From Spirochaetota bacterium (GTDB lineage Bacteria; Spirochaetota; UBA4802; JAFGJZ01), in contig JAFGRW010000127.1 of assembly GCA_016934935.1 (NCBI GenBank), positions 24,605 to 88,604 of the forward strand: a stretch of 64,000 nt of DNA. Reading direction: 5' to 3'. How positions within the stretch are numbered: the stretch's first letter is position 1; each line of letters begins with the position of its first letter. Both the position numbers and the translations under genes were made by a program. The notes under the pieces were generated by a model. The model saw only the letters and a list, made by a program, of their open reading frames with translations, was not told the DNA's origin and did not search any database. Shown here one piece after another: positions 36,213 through 42,978 of this stretch.

Positions 36213-37310
36213 TTATACTCTCCCTTTCTTTAATACGGAAAAAGCAGTTCCGATTGCAATACAGACAACTATACCGGTGATTACGGCCTGCATTGTGAAT
36301 TTGCCGGGGCCGGCTCCGGAAGATGCTGTATTAAAATTGTGCGCAAAAGCTGCACCGGCTGTCATACCGAAGATAAAAACAGCCGAGTCAGTGTCGCCTT
36401 CACCTGACATTATGAACTGTCTGCCGGGGCATCCTCCAGCCAGGACAAAAGCCAGTCCCGAAAGAGCCATGCCTGAAAAATTCCATATATGTGAACTGTG
36501 AGATACAGGCTGCGAAGTAAAACCCGGATTGAAATTACCTGTAACAAGGTTATAGATAAGAACGGCGACAAACATGGCCGCGATACCGGAAAAAAGATGA
36601 AAGTCTCTTATTACAAAAATATCTCTAAAGGAGCCAATTGTGCAAAACCGGCTGCGCTGGGCAATTACGCCGACCAGAAGTCCTGCGATGAGGCTTATGA
36701 TGATCGGAGCGTGTTTTGAACCCGGCCCTTTGGTACTGAAAAATAGTGCCGAGTTTTCACCGGAAGATACCTTGAATACCAATAAGATTAATAATGTGAC
36801 TGCTATAACAGGCATAATAAGACCAGCCATTTTGTGCTGCTGATGGGTTCGCCCAAGAGAATATCCGTTTTTTAGAAAGAAAACCCCTGTTGCTATTCCG
36901 GTTACAAGACCGGTTAACCCGACAACTCCGTTTAAGTCCCCACCTGCTGTTCGGATGATTGCCCTCCAGGGGCATCCAAGAAACGCAAGCGCCCCGATCA
37001 TGGCAAAAAAACCAAGTATAAATCTGATAATTGTACCGGATCCTCCCCGGGGTTTAAACTCGCCGGTTAGCATGGCAAGTGTCATCGATCCCAGAATGAA
37101 GCCGGCGAGTTCAGGTCTAAGATATTGTACTACAGCCGCCCGGTGGAAACCAAGGGCGCCGGCGCTGTCCCGTAAAAAGCAGGCAACACAGACACCCATA
37201 TTTGCGGGGTTTCCAAATGTGACCAGCATTGCGGCAGTTAAACCAATTATTAAGCCGCCAACAATAATTCCGTATTTTGTTGCAAAAAAATTTCTAAATC
37301 TTTTATTCAT
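36213..37310 (-). CDS. YeeE/YedE-family transporter, selenium-metabolism type
   Basis: A 365-residue inner-membrane protein with about ten helices and the YeeE/YedE cysteine signature repeated in two halves: GVCVACFLRDSAGALG and FLGCPWRAIIRTAGG in the first, RSRFCTIGSFRDIF and GGCPGRQFIMSGEGD in the second. Related YeeE proteins import thiosulfate; the YedE branch is linked to selenium. It is the first gene of the minus-strand cluster yedE, tusA-like, desulfurase-like, membrane protein, DUF3343, LysE. The selenophosphate synthetase gene selD is not in the window. The ribosome site is weak (GTGGT). Confidence 0.88.
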   Translation of the reverse strand: MNKRFRNFFATKYGIIVGGLIIGLTAAMLVTFGNPANMGVCVACFLRDSAGALGFHRAAVVQYLRPELAGFILGSMTLAMLTGEFKPRGGSGTIIRFILGFFAMIGALAFLGCPWRAIIRTAGGDLNGVVGLTGLVTGIATGVFFLKNGYSLGRTHQQHKMAGLIMPVIAVTLLILLVFKVSSGENSALFFSTKGPGSKHAPIIISLIAGLLVGVIAQRSRFCTIGSFRDIFVIRDFHLFSGIAAMFVAVLIYNLVTGNFNPGFTSQPVSHSSHIWNFSGMALSGLAFVLAGGCPGRQFIMSGEGDTDSAVFIFGMTAGAAFAHNFNTASSGAGPGKFTMQAVITGIVVCIAIGTAFSVLKKGRV

Positions 37311-37557
37311 TGTATTACCACATTATTTTAGGATGTACTCTGTATAAATCAGTGTATGATCTTATTAACCATAACAGATAAGTTATGATTATAAAGACAG
37401 TAAATAATAAGATTAAAAAAAATCGAGGATAATTTTGTATTCTTTTATCCATTTTTGATCAGAAAATCAAACGAAAGAAGGCCGGTCATTTCGAGAGCTG
37501 TCACTGTGAGCTTGTCGAACTGCTCAATGACCTTACAAAGGTGGTAATAATAAGATT

Positions 37558-37764
37558 GCTCTTGACGATCACTGAGACTCTCGACGCTCACTGAGGCTCT
37601 TGACGCTCACTGAGACTCTCGACGTTCACTGAGGCTCTCGACGCTCACTGAGGCTCTTGACGCTCTCTGAGACTCTCGACGTTCACTAGGCTCTCGACGC
37701 TCACTGAGGCTCTCGACGCTCTCTGAGGCTCTTGACGCTCACTGAGGCTCTCGAAGTGAGCGTA
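37558..37764. repeat. Tandem array of about ten 19-bp units
   Basis: Ten consecutive units of consensus GCTCTCGACGCTCACTGAG run from 37558 to 37746. They vary at positions 1 (G/A), 6 (C/T), 11 (C/T/A) and 14 (A/T), and one unit is a base short (37672-37689). A partial eleventh unit turns into AAGTGAGCG, the reverse complement of CGCTCACT, so the array ends in a hairpin. It is flanked by a related CTTGTCGAACTGCTCAATGA. There are no unique spacers, so it is not CRISPR. It does not appear to be coding. Confidence 0.85.
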
Positions 37765-37939
37765 CGTGGTGTAGTCGGGGGAGGTACTGTTATCATATTC
37801 GACAATTCTAATTGCTTTTTATAAAGGTGAAGCTTGGTCTTTGATCATAACTTCGGCAGATGATCGGTTTTCGACCGTAACCTGATACCGAAAAGAAATT
37901 GATCAACAGGAAATCCCATTATTAAATCCGGCAAATTCT

Positions 37940-38437
37940 TCAATCCAAGAAATATTTTATCATAACACCGTATTCTCTTTCACCTTTTCTCTTCAGCATA
38001 ACCCGTCCATACGGTTCAATGAACAGCTCGCTATCAAAAAAAGGCAGAGGAAAAGGAATACCCAGAAACAGGTGAGCTCCTTTTCCATTATCATACTTTT
38101 CCAGCGGGTAACTGTATCCGATCCCAGCATTAATAAAATAATATCCGCCCATCTCACCATAACAAATAACCGGAAAATTGTCTTTTGAGGATATCACCTG
38201 TTTAAATCCGACGGATGTCCAGAGAACCGGCATCTTCGGCCAGCTCAGTGCAGGAAGTGAAGTTGATTCATATCCCCTTAAATCGGCCCAAACCGCAGTA
38301 AAATCAAAAGTCCAGACAGGATGGTACTCGCGATCTTTTTCCATTGTACCGAGCGACGGTCCGAAAGTATATATATTACCCGCAGTTATTACTGAAAATG
38401 TCGTGAGTATAAATATTAACGCAATTAGAATACGCAT
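37940..38437 (-). CDS. Small exported protein of unknown function
   Basis: A 165-residue protein with a signal peptide (MRILIALIFILTTFSVITAG) and a short beta-rich body (GGYYFINAGIGYSYPLEKYD, HLFLGIPFPLPFFDSELFIE) that ends in an aromatic residue region (YGVMIKYFLD), compatible with a small outer-membrane barrel. I do not recognise the family. It lies directly past the attC site at 38503-38690 on the same strand, so it may belong to the next cassette of the array. No clear ribosome site is seen. Confidence 0.5.
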   Translation of the reverse strand: MRILIALIFILTTFSVITAGNIYTFGPSLGTMEKDREYHPVWTFDFTAVWADLRGYESTSLPALSWPKMPVLWTSVGFKQVISSKDNFPVICYGEMGGYYFINAGIGYSYPLEKYDNGKGAHLFLGIPFPLPFFDSELFIEPYGRVMLKRKGEREYGVMIKYFLD

Positions 38438-38502
38438 ATCATTTTTTTTCTAAAAACTCTAGTATCCATTAATCGCCTCAAATAAGCTTTTTAAATTTTT
38501 GC

Positions 38503-38690
38503 ACTTAACGTCTTGGGCAAACGAAGTGGCACGACCGCGAAGAGGTGACGCGATTTCTGCTGAGATACCAGGATGGTATCAAGAGATTCTCAAGGACAGG
38601 ATGTCCGATAAAGAGAATCGCAAGCAGAATATCGTGCCAAGTGCCATTTGGCGTAAGCCCGAGGACCGGAGAGTTTGCCCTTTGTTAGAT
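38503..38690 (-). repeat. Integron attC recombination site 1 (3' end of the TA cassette)
   Basis: On the minus strand the site starts ATCTAAC (R'' box, fits RYYYAAC) then AAA and GGGCAAAC, and ends GTTTGCCC, AAGAC and GTTAAGT (R' box, fits GTTRRRY). The outer 8-bp L arms are perfectly complementary. The interior is highly self-complementary: TGGCACGA/TCGTGCCA, TTCTGCT/AGCAGAA, GATACC/GGTATC, GATTCTC/GAGAATC and GGACA/TGTCC. At 188 bp it is long for an attC. It begins 21 bp after the stop of the antitoxin-like gene. Confidence 0.7.
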
Positions 38691-38710
38691 GATGTTCGAT
38701 CAAATGTAAA

Positions 38711-38971
38711 CTACATTGAGTCCCAGTCTGGAATAGACCCATCTTGTACTTTAGAAAAGACTGAATCAAAATCATCAAATATTTCTTTTTTTGATTTCTT
38801 TTCCCAGTACTCAGAAAACTGATTATATGTTTCCATTTCCTGAATTTCTTTGGTAAATGCATACATGGCTAATTGATTAATTGATACACCTTGCTGATCA
38901 GCAACTTTTTCAATTTTATGCTTCAATTCATTTGGTATTCTAAGGGTTAACACACTTGCTTTAGCTTTCAT
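38711..38971 (-). CDS. Ribbon-helix-helix antitoxin
   Basis: An 86-residue protein. Residues 5-45 are a ribbon-helix-helix DNA-binding domain (SVLTLRIPNELKHKIEKVAD, QQGVSINQLAMYAFTKEI). The C-terminal half is acidic and probably wraps the toxin (EIFDDFDSVFSKVQDGSIPD). It overlaps the PIN-domain toxin gene by 11 bases, downstream of it. It should neutralise the PIN ribonuclease and repress the operon. The module lies inside an integron-style cassette bounded by attC sites. Confidence 0.85.
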   Translation of the reverse strand: MKAKASVLTLRIPNELKHKIEKVADQQGVSINQLAMYAFTKEIQEMETYNQFSEYWEKKSKKEIFDDFDSVFSKVQDGSIPDWDSM

Positions 38972-39404
38972 GGTTATTTTTCCTCCATAATTTTATGAAC
39001 TGGGATGGGGTTACTATTTTTATGTCATCAAATTTAAGTTCATTAGATATTGTGAAGTCTTTAATATTACTGGTTATTAAATATTCAGCATTACTGCTAA
39101 CTGCTGATTTTATAAAGATATTGTCTTTTTCATCTCTTAAGTTAGGTCTAAATAGGTAATAGGTACTAATTGGCTTACAAGTATATGCCAAAAATCGTAA
39201 TACTTTATCAATATCAGAAATATTAAGGCTTAAATCTTTTAAAGATGTACTTCTTTTTAAAACATCTTCGTATTCTTTAAAAACTTTGAAGGAAAGGGCT
39301 ATTGAAATATTCTGATTTCTAATTAATTGCAGAATAAAATGAGAAGCACCGCTTTTTCCTCTTAAAGCTTGATAAAGTACATTTGTATCAATAACTATAA
39401 TCAT
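38961..39404 (-). CDS. PIN-domain ribonuclease toxin
   Basis: A 147-residue toxin of the VapC-like / PIN_3 type. Metal-binding acidic residues can be followed: D6 (VIDTNVLYQALRG), E44 or E46 (FKEYEDVL), D94 (RDEKDNIFIKSA) and D116 (YLITSNIKDF). It probably cleaves RNA when unopposed. It precedes the antitoxin gene, the reverse of the usual antitoxin-first order. The upstream 94 bases to the attC site at 39499 must contain the promoter. Confidence 0.87.
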   Translation of the reverse strand: MIIVIDTNVLYQALRGKSGASHFILQLIRNQNISIALSFKVFKEYEDVLKRSTSLKDLSLNISDIDKVLRFLAYTCKPISTYYLFRPNLRDEKDNIFIKSAVSSNAEYLITSNIKDFTISNELKFDDIKIVTPSQFIKLWRKNNHES

Positions 39405-39498
39405 GTAATAATGATAGCGTATATGCTTTCAAAAATCAAGTAAATATCGTAATTTTGGTAATGAATAAAAAATGCTTAGAGAAGGAGATTGAAGTGTC

Positions 39499-39607
39499 AT
39501 TTAACGTTTCCGGCGTATGCAGCGTTTTCACCGTAGCACAGTGAAGGTGAAATATTTCATACGCCCAAGCGGCCGAAGGGAGCGCCGCACATGACGCCGT
39601 GTTATAT
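39499..39607 (-). repeat. Integron attC recombination site 2
   Basis: On the minus strand: ATATAAC (R''), then ACGGCGTCATG, and at the other end CATACGCCG, GAAAC and GTTAAAT (R', fits GTTRRRY). CGGCGT pairs with ACGCCG. Inner pairs include TTTCACC/GGTGAAA and GCGGC/GCCGC. The length of 109 bp is normal for attC. The R' box defines the 5' boundary of the TA cassette, which then spans 38509-39504. Confidence 0.75.
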
Positions 39608-39995
39608 GAAGCTGCCATCTTTCATAGATTCGGGCGTGGAAAAACTTCCAAAAGAAATACTGTAAAAATAAATACGGGAATTCTGTTATATATGGAAAAA
39701 GATAAAACCCGTATTTAAATCTGCAAAAAATCTCACCGTTATCAATAAACAATGTATCTAAATTGAAGATCCATCTTGTATAGAACTCAAGAAAAGAGTT
39801 AAATAAATCATTTTGATCAGTTAGAATATTAACAGAACTTACATGAGCTCTTTTTGTTTTGAAAGTCCAGTTAAATCTCCAATCGGCTGTTTTAAACTCG
39901 CATATGTTTTTTTTTGGTCTTAACGCTGGTTTATCAAGTGAAACCTCAAGCTTGCTATCTTTATTCAATGTAGTTATTCTTATTGATGAATTCAT
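39528..39995 (-). CDS. Unknown cassette-type protein whose C-terminus is encoded by attC 2
   Basis: A 155-residue product I do not recognise. The first 100 residues look genuine (RITTLNKDSKLEVSLDKPAL, KTADWRFNWTFKTKRAHVSS, NILTDQNDLFNSFLEFYTRW). The final 30 (ITRRHVRRSLRPLGRMKYFT) are translated straight from the attC site, because no stop occurs before it. Such attC-encoded tails are known for integron cassette genes. The gene and attC share orientation, as expected for a cassette. The ribosome site is weak (GAGAG). The very aromatic middle could alternatively point to a frameshift. Confidence 0.45.
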   Translation of the reverse strand: MNSSIRITTLNKDSKLEVSLDKPALRPKKNICEFKTADWRFNWTFKTKRAHVSSVNILTDQNDLFNSFLEFYTRWIFNLDTLFIDNGEIFCRFKYGFYLFPYITEFPYLFLQYFFWKFFHARIYERWQLHITRRHVRRSLRPLGRMKYFTFTVLR

Positions 39996-40018
39996 GCTCT
40001 CATCAGGCTTGATTTCAA

Positions 40019-40597
40019 TTATATTAACCCCGGCTCATATTCATCATCGCTTAAAAATAAGAAACCCGTCAAACCGGCGTCCTCTACAGCTTTCTTTATG
40101 CTTTCATGAACTATTATCAACGAAACAGATTCCTGCAATCGTACAATTTTATGCCCTTTTAGCTTATCTTCATCCAGTTTCATTCTGTCGATTTCGATAA
40201 CGTTGCCTCTTGGACTCAACAAAACCTCGGATTGATCCATATCCAGCCCGCTCACTACACCGACAATATTCGACACCTTGTGCGGATATTTTGCGCCCGT
40301 AGGAAGATAAGTTACATCCGCATCAAAATACTGTATGTTATCGACACCCAGGGATATCAATATTTCGATAAACCGTTTAGAGAACATAAGTGTTCGAGCT
40401 GGTCCATGTATATCACAAGGTTGAAACTCATTCGCATCTTCGGCTTCGTCATCGACTGAAAGATGAATTTCAAAACCTTCCTTAAAATTGTCCAAATAAA
40501 CCCCGTCATTTACCATAATATCCGGTCCCTTAACAACCTTTGCCGTAGGGCCAGCCCAGGGCGTATCCGCAAGCATAATATAGTATTTGTTTGTCAT
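40019..40597 (-). CDS. DUF1629 (Imm11-like) putative immunity protein
   Basis: A 192-residue cytoplasmic protein with the DUF1629 layout: YYIMLADTPWAGP at the start, LMFSKRFIEILISLGVDNIQ, the HKVSNIVGVVSGLDMDQSEV core and the C-terminal VHESIKKAVEDAGLTGFLFL. DUF1629 is catalogued as an immunity family (Imm11) of polymorphic toxin systems. Its start overlaps the stop of a shorter paralogue by 4 bases. The lipoprotein with a Cys-His-Asp triad lies upstream in the same operon and is the candidate cognate toxin. This pairing is inferred from context. Confidence 0.78.
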   Translation of the reverse strand: MTNKYYIMLADTPWAGPTAKVVKGPDIMVNDGVYLDNFKEGFEIHLSVDDEAEDANEFQPCDIHGPARTLMFSKRFIEILISLGVDNIQYFDADVTYLPTGAKYPHKVSNIVGVVSGLDMDQSEVLLSPRGNVIEIDRMKLDEDKLKGHKIVRLQESVSLIIVHESIKKAVEDAGLTGFLFLSDDEYEPGLI

Positions 40598-40959
40598 ATG
40601 GCCGCCTCTTTCAAATCGTAAAATGTTATATCTGAACCGAATCCTTTTTCAATAAGCATATCACGCAAAGATTCATGCACAAGTATTGCGTTTGTTGATT
40701 CCGCTAATCTGAACATCTTTATTCTGTTCGTTTTTATCTCATCGACATCGTTAATCCTGTCATCCCGCATTTCCTGATAGAACTCATCAATAACAGCTTT
40801 ATTACCTGGATTGTATATTGCAGTTTCGTAGGTATCAAAATTGCAAACACCGAAATCCAGAAAAGCCTGAATAAAATCATCTCTCCTAAAGCCTAATTCA
40901 AACGGCTTTTTGTAACAGGCAACTTTGCTCTGATCTGTTTTACTGAATATATTAATCAT
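40594..40959 (-). CDS. Short DUF1629-like paralogue
   Basis: A 121-residue protein. Its C-terminal half (IKMFRLAESTNAILVHESLR, DMLIEKGFGSDITFYD) clearly parallels the C-terminus of the next gene (HKIVRLQESVSLIIVHESIK). The N-terminal half (FELGFRRDDFIQAFLDFG) is shortened relative to it. It could be a diverged immunity paralogue or a degenerate one. It overlaps its upstream neighbour by 8 bases and its downstream neighbour by 4, so all three are coupled. Confidence 0.65.
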   Translation of the reverse strand: MINIFSKTDQSKVACYKKPFELGFRRDDFIQAFLDFGVCNFDTYETAIYNPGNKAVIDEFYQEMRDDRINDVDEIKTNRIKMFRLAESTNAILVHESLRDMLIEKGFGSDITFYDLKEAAI

Positions 40960-41863
40960 CAAGTATAGTCTCTATTACAGCTTGAGCATCTTCGTCCGGT
41001 ATAAAATTTTCTTCTACAGACTTCTCATTTAAGCGGTTCAACAAAGACGCTTTGCTTCTCATGGAACCTGTCTGTTTCTTCCTCATATCGGCAACTGAAT
41101 AGGTTTTGTCTTCAGCCCCGCCCGCAAATCCTTCACCATAGCAATTCATTGTTTCATCATCAACTACAGTAAAACCGTATTTCAGAATATTATCTGCGGT
41201 TCCGGAATGAATTTTACTGCTTCGCATCAGAGTACAAATACAGTCCATGAAACTGAAAAGGTTGTACATCCAGTATTCCTCAACCGCAAAGGGATCCGAA
41301 AAATCATAATAGCCATTCATGTCATCAGTCGGTATCCAGTCATTTTTTCCGGGATGCTCCTTATCAGTAAAATCATTAAAAAACTGACGGTATGTGGTAT
41401 CCACCAGGTATGTTCGGCCATCAGGCATATCAACTACAAGAAATTGATGAATAAATTTTGTAATAAAAATACGATCCGTTGACTGTGGATAAATATCATC
41501 CTCATCAATGCCATAAAACATGAGTGCATACGCGGCAAGGTCTCTGGCAGGTCCACACCATCCCGACACATCATCTACTCCAAGGTCTCCCCGCCAGGAA
41601 CGGAAAACATACGATACCTGTTTAAGAATCACTTCAGCTTCATCTGTATTCAAAGATTTACCGCTTTTAGCTTTTTCAGATGCCAATTCAAGAAGCTGCT
41701 GATCAACCGCAGAGACAACAGGCTCCGGATCATCAATGTCCCCTGTAAATGACCAGTCATCCGTTTTCCCGGATTCCGATTTTCCACCGCTGAAAAATTC
41801 ACATCCGTTCAGCAATGCAATAATCAGAAGCAATGGAGTAATAAATTTATAATTTATCTTCAT
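40952..41863 (-). CDS. Lipoprotein with papain/transglutaminase-like Cys-His-Asp triad (candidate effector)
   Basis: A 303-residue protein. The signal ends in a lipobox (LLNGC, Cys at 21) followed by a low-complexity acidic linker. Residues 85-165 carry a plausible thiol-hydrolase triad: C103 in VSGWCGPARDLAAYALM, H139 in TKFIHQFLVVDMPDG and D155 in RTYLVDTTYRQFF. This C...HxFLVV..DGxxYLVD pattern is typical of the transglutaminase/papain-like superfamily, which includes peptidase and deamidase toxins. No family name is claimed. Two DUF1629 immunity-like genes follow immediately, which supports a toxin role. The ATG at 41863 is preferred; a TTG five codons upstream is possible. Confidence 0.6.
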   Translation of the reverse strand: MKINYKFITPLLLIIALLNGCEFFSGGKSESGKTDDWSFTGDIDDPEPVVSAVDQQLLELASEKAKSGKSLNTDEAEVILKQVSYVFRSWRGDLGVDDVSGWCGPARDLAAYALMFYGIDEDDIYPQSTDRIFITKFIHQFLVVDMPDGRTYLVDTTYRQFFNDFTDKEHPGKNDWIPTDDMNGYYDFSDPFAVEEYWMYNLFSFMDCICTLMRSSKIHSGTADNILKYGFTVVDDETMNCYGEGFAGGAEDKTYSVADMRKKQTGSMRSKASLLNRLNEKSVEENFIPDEDAQAVIETILDD

Positions 41864-41900
41864 GTTGAGTGATCCCAATTACAAACTTTATTTAAAATAT

Positions 41901-42584
41901 TTAATCTAAATCAAATTTTTTTGACGGCTTTACTCCAAGGTCTCTCAGATATCTCTCCATCTCACTATTTTTATTGTGAATCGCGAAATCCAGGGCATTC
42001 GAATCACGTCCTTTTATATAAGGATCCGCTCCCGATTCTGCCAGAATTTTTACGCAATCAAAGTGATCAGCATCAGCGGCCCATGAAATTGCGGAATAAT
42101 TCCACTTTGAAACTATATCCGGATCGGCTCCGTTTTCTAACAGCAGACGTACTATCCGGTCAGATCCGATATAGGCTGCTTCCATTAGCGCGGTTGAATT
42201 TACTTTATTGTTATTTATATAATTAACATCAGCACCTTTATCTACCAGAAGCTTCACAAACTCATACTGATTGTTTCTGCTGGCATAAGTAAGCGGAACC
42301 TCCCTTGACGGATCAGCAGCATTAAAATCAGCTCCGGATTCAATTAATAATTTAAAGCTTTCAAAATCGTTTCTATACATGGTCAGATGAATCAGTAATG
42401 TATTATCGTTTTCTGATACCAACGCGTCCGGGTTGGCTCCTTTCTCCAATAATTCAGCTGCCGCTTTATGATCACTTGCGTATATGGCTTGGGTAAGCTG
42501 CTCATCCAGGGTACCGGAGTAGGTGCTGCATCCATTAACAAAAAAAATTGAAATGCATATCAAAAATAGAATTCTAAAAGACAT
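41901..42584 (-). CDS. Ankyrin-repeat lipoprotein
   Basis: A 227-residue exported protein with a lipobox (FFVNGC, Cys at 19) and five or six ankyrin repeats of 33 residues (DHKAAAELLEKGANPDALVS, VKLLVDKGADVNYINNNK, RLLLENGADPDIVSKWNYSA, VKILAESGADPYIKGRDS). Ankyrin domains bind proteins. Periplasmic ankyrin lipoproteins near effectors can act as immunity or adaptor proteins. AGGAGG is 6 nt before the ATG, the strongest ribosome site of the operon, so this is its first gene. Confidence 0.88.
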   Translation of the reverse strand: MSFRILFLICISIFFVNGCSTYSGTLDEQLTQAIYASDHKAAAELLEKGANPDALVSENDNTLLIHLTMYRNDFESFKLLIESGADFNAADPSREVPLTYASRNNQYEFVKLLVDKGADVNYINNNKVNSTALMEAAYIGSDRIVRLLLENGADPDIVSKWNYSAISWAADADHFDCVKILAESGADPYIKGRDSNALDFAIHNKNSEMERYLRDLGVKPSKKFDLD

Positions 42585-42978
42585 AAATATCCTCCTGCCG
42601 AAGTAATCGTTTTGGATTTAATATAATCTATATAAGTCATATCCTTGGTCAAGAAAAATGCAGGTTCCAGGAGATTTAATCTTATCTGTTATGTACGGAA
42701 AAATATGTCCTGTCACAGTAAAGTGATTTTGTTTGACAATTCAAACCATATTGATTGACATAGTAACTCCTGCCGTAATACCGGAATTCTTTTGCAATGA
42801 TTATTATGCAGCCCCGATTTCCATTGGTGAAGTAAAATGGTTGCTAAATTTAAAGTAAACTTGCAACAAGCACCAAACAAATGTTTAAATTTGACAGATC
42901 ATCGGAGGAATATGTGTTTTTAAATAATGACTTCTTTTATAGAAACGGTCTGCCATACCCATCAGATTTTTCAGTTTT
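42585..42978. other. Divergent intergenic region, no gene seen
   Basis: This stretch separates the minus-strand ankyrin/effector operon from the next plus-strand gene and should hold both promoters. GTTGC (42840) and GCAAC (42863) form a small inverted repeat. A GGAGG at 42904 followed by ATGTGTTTTTAA would give only a three-codon peptide. No attC was found here. Confidence 0.45.

Noticed and set aside
37558..37764. Repeat array considered as CRISPR
   Set aside because: Units are contiguous 19-mers without unique spacers, and no cas gene is nearby.
39436..39618. Small minus-strand frame across attC 2
   Set aside because: It is almost entirely attC sequence and begins within the recombination site.
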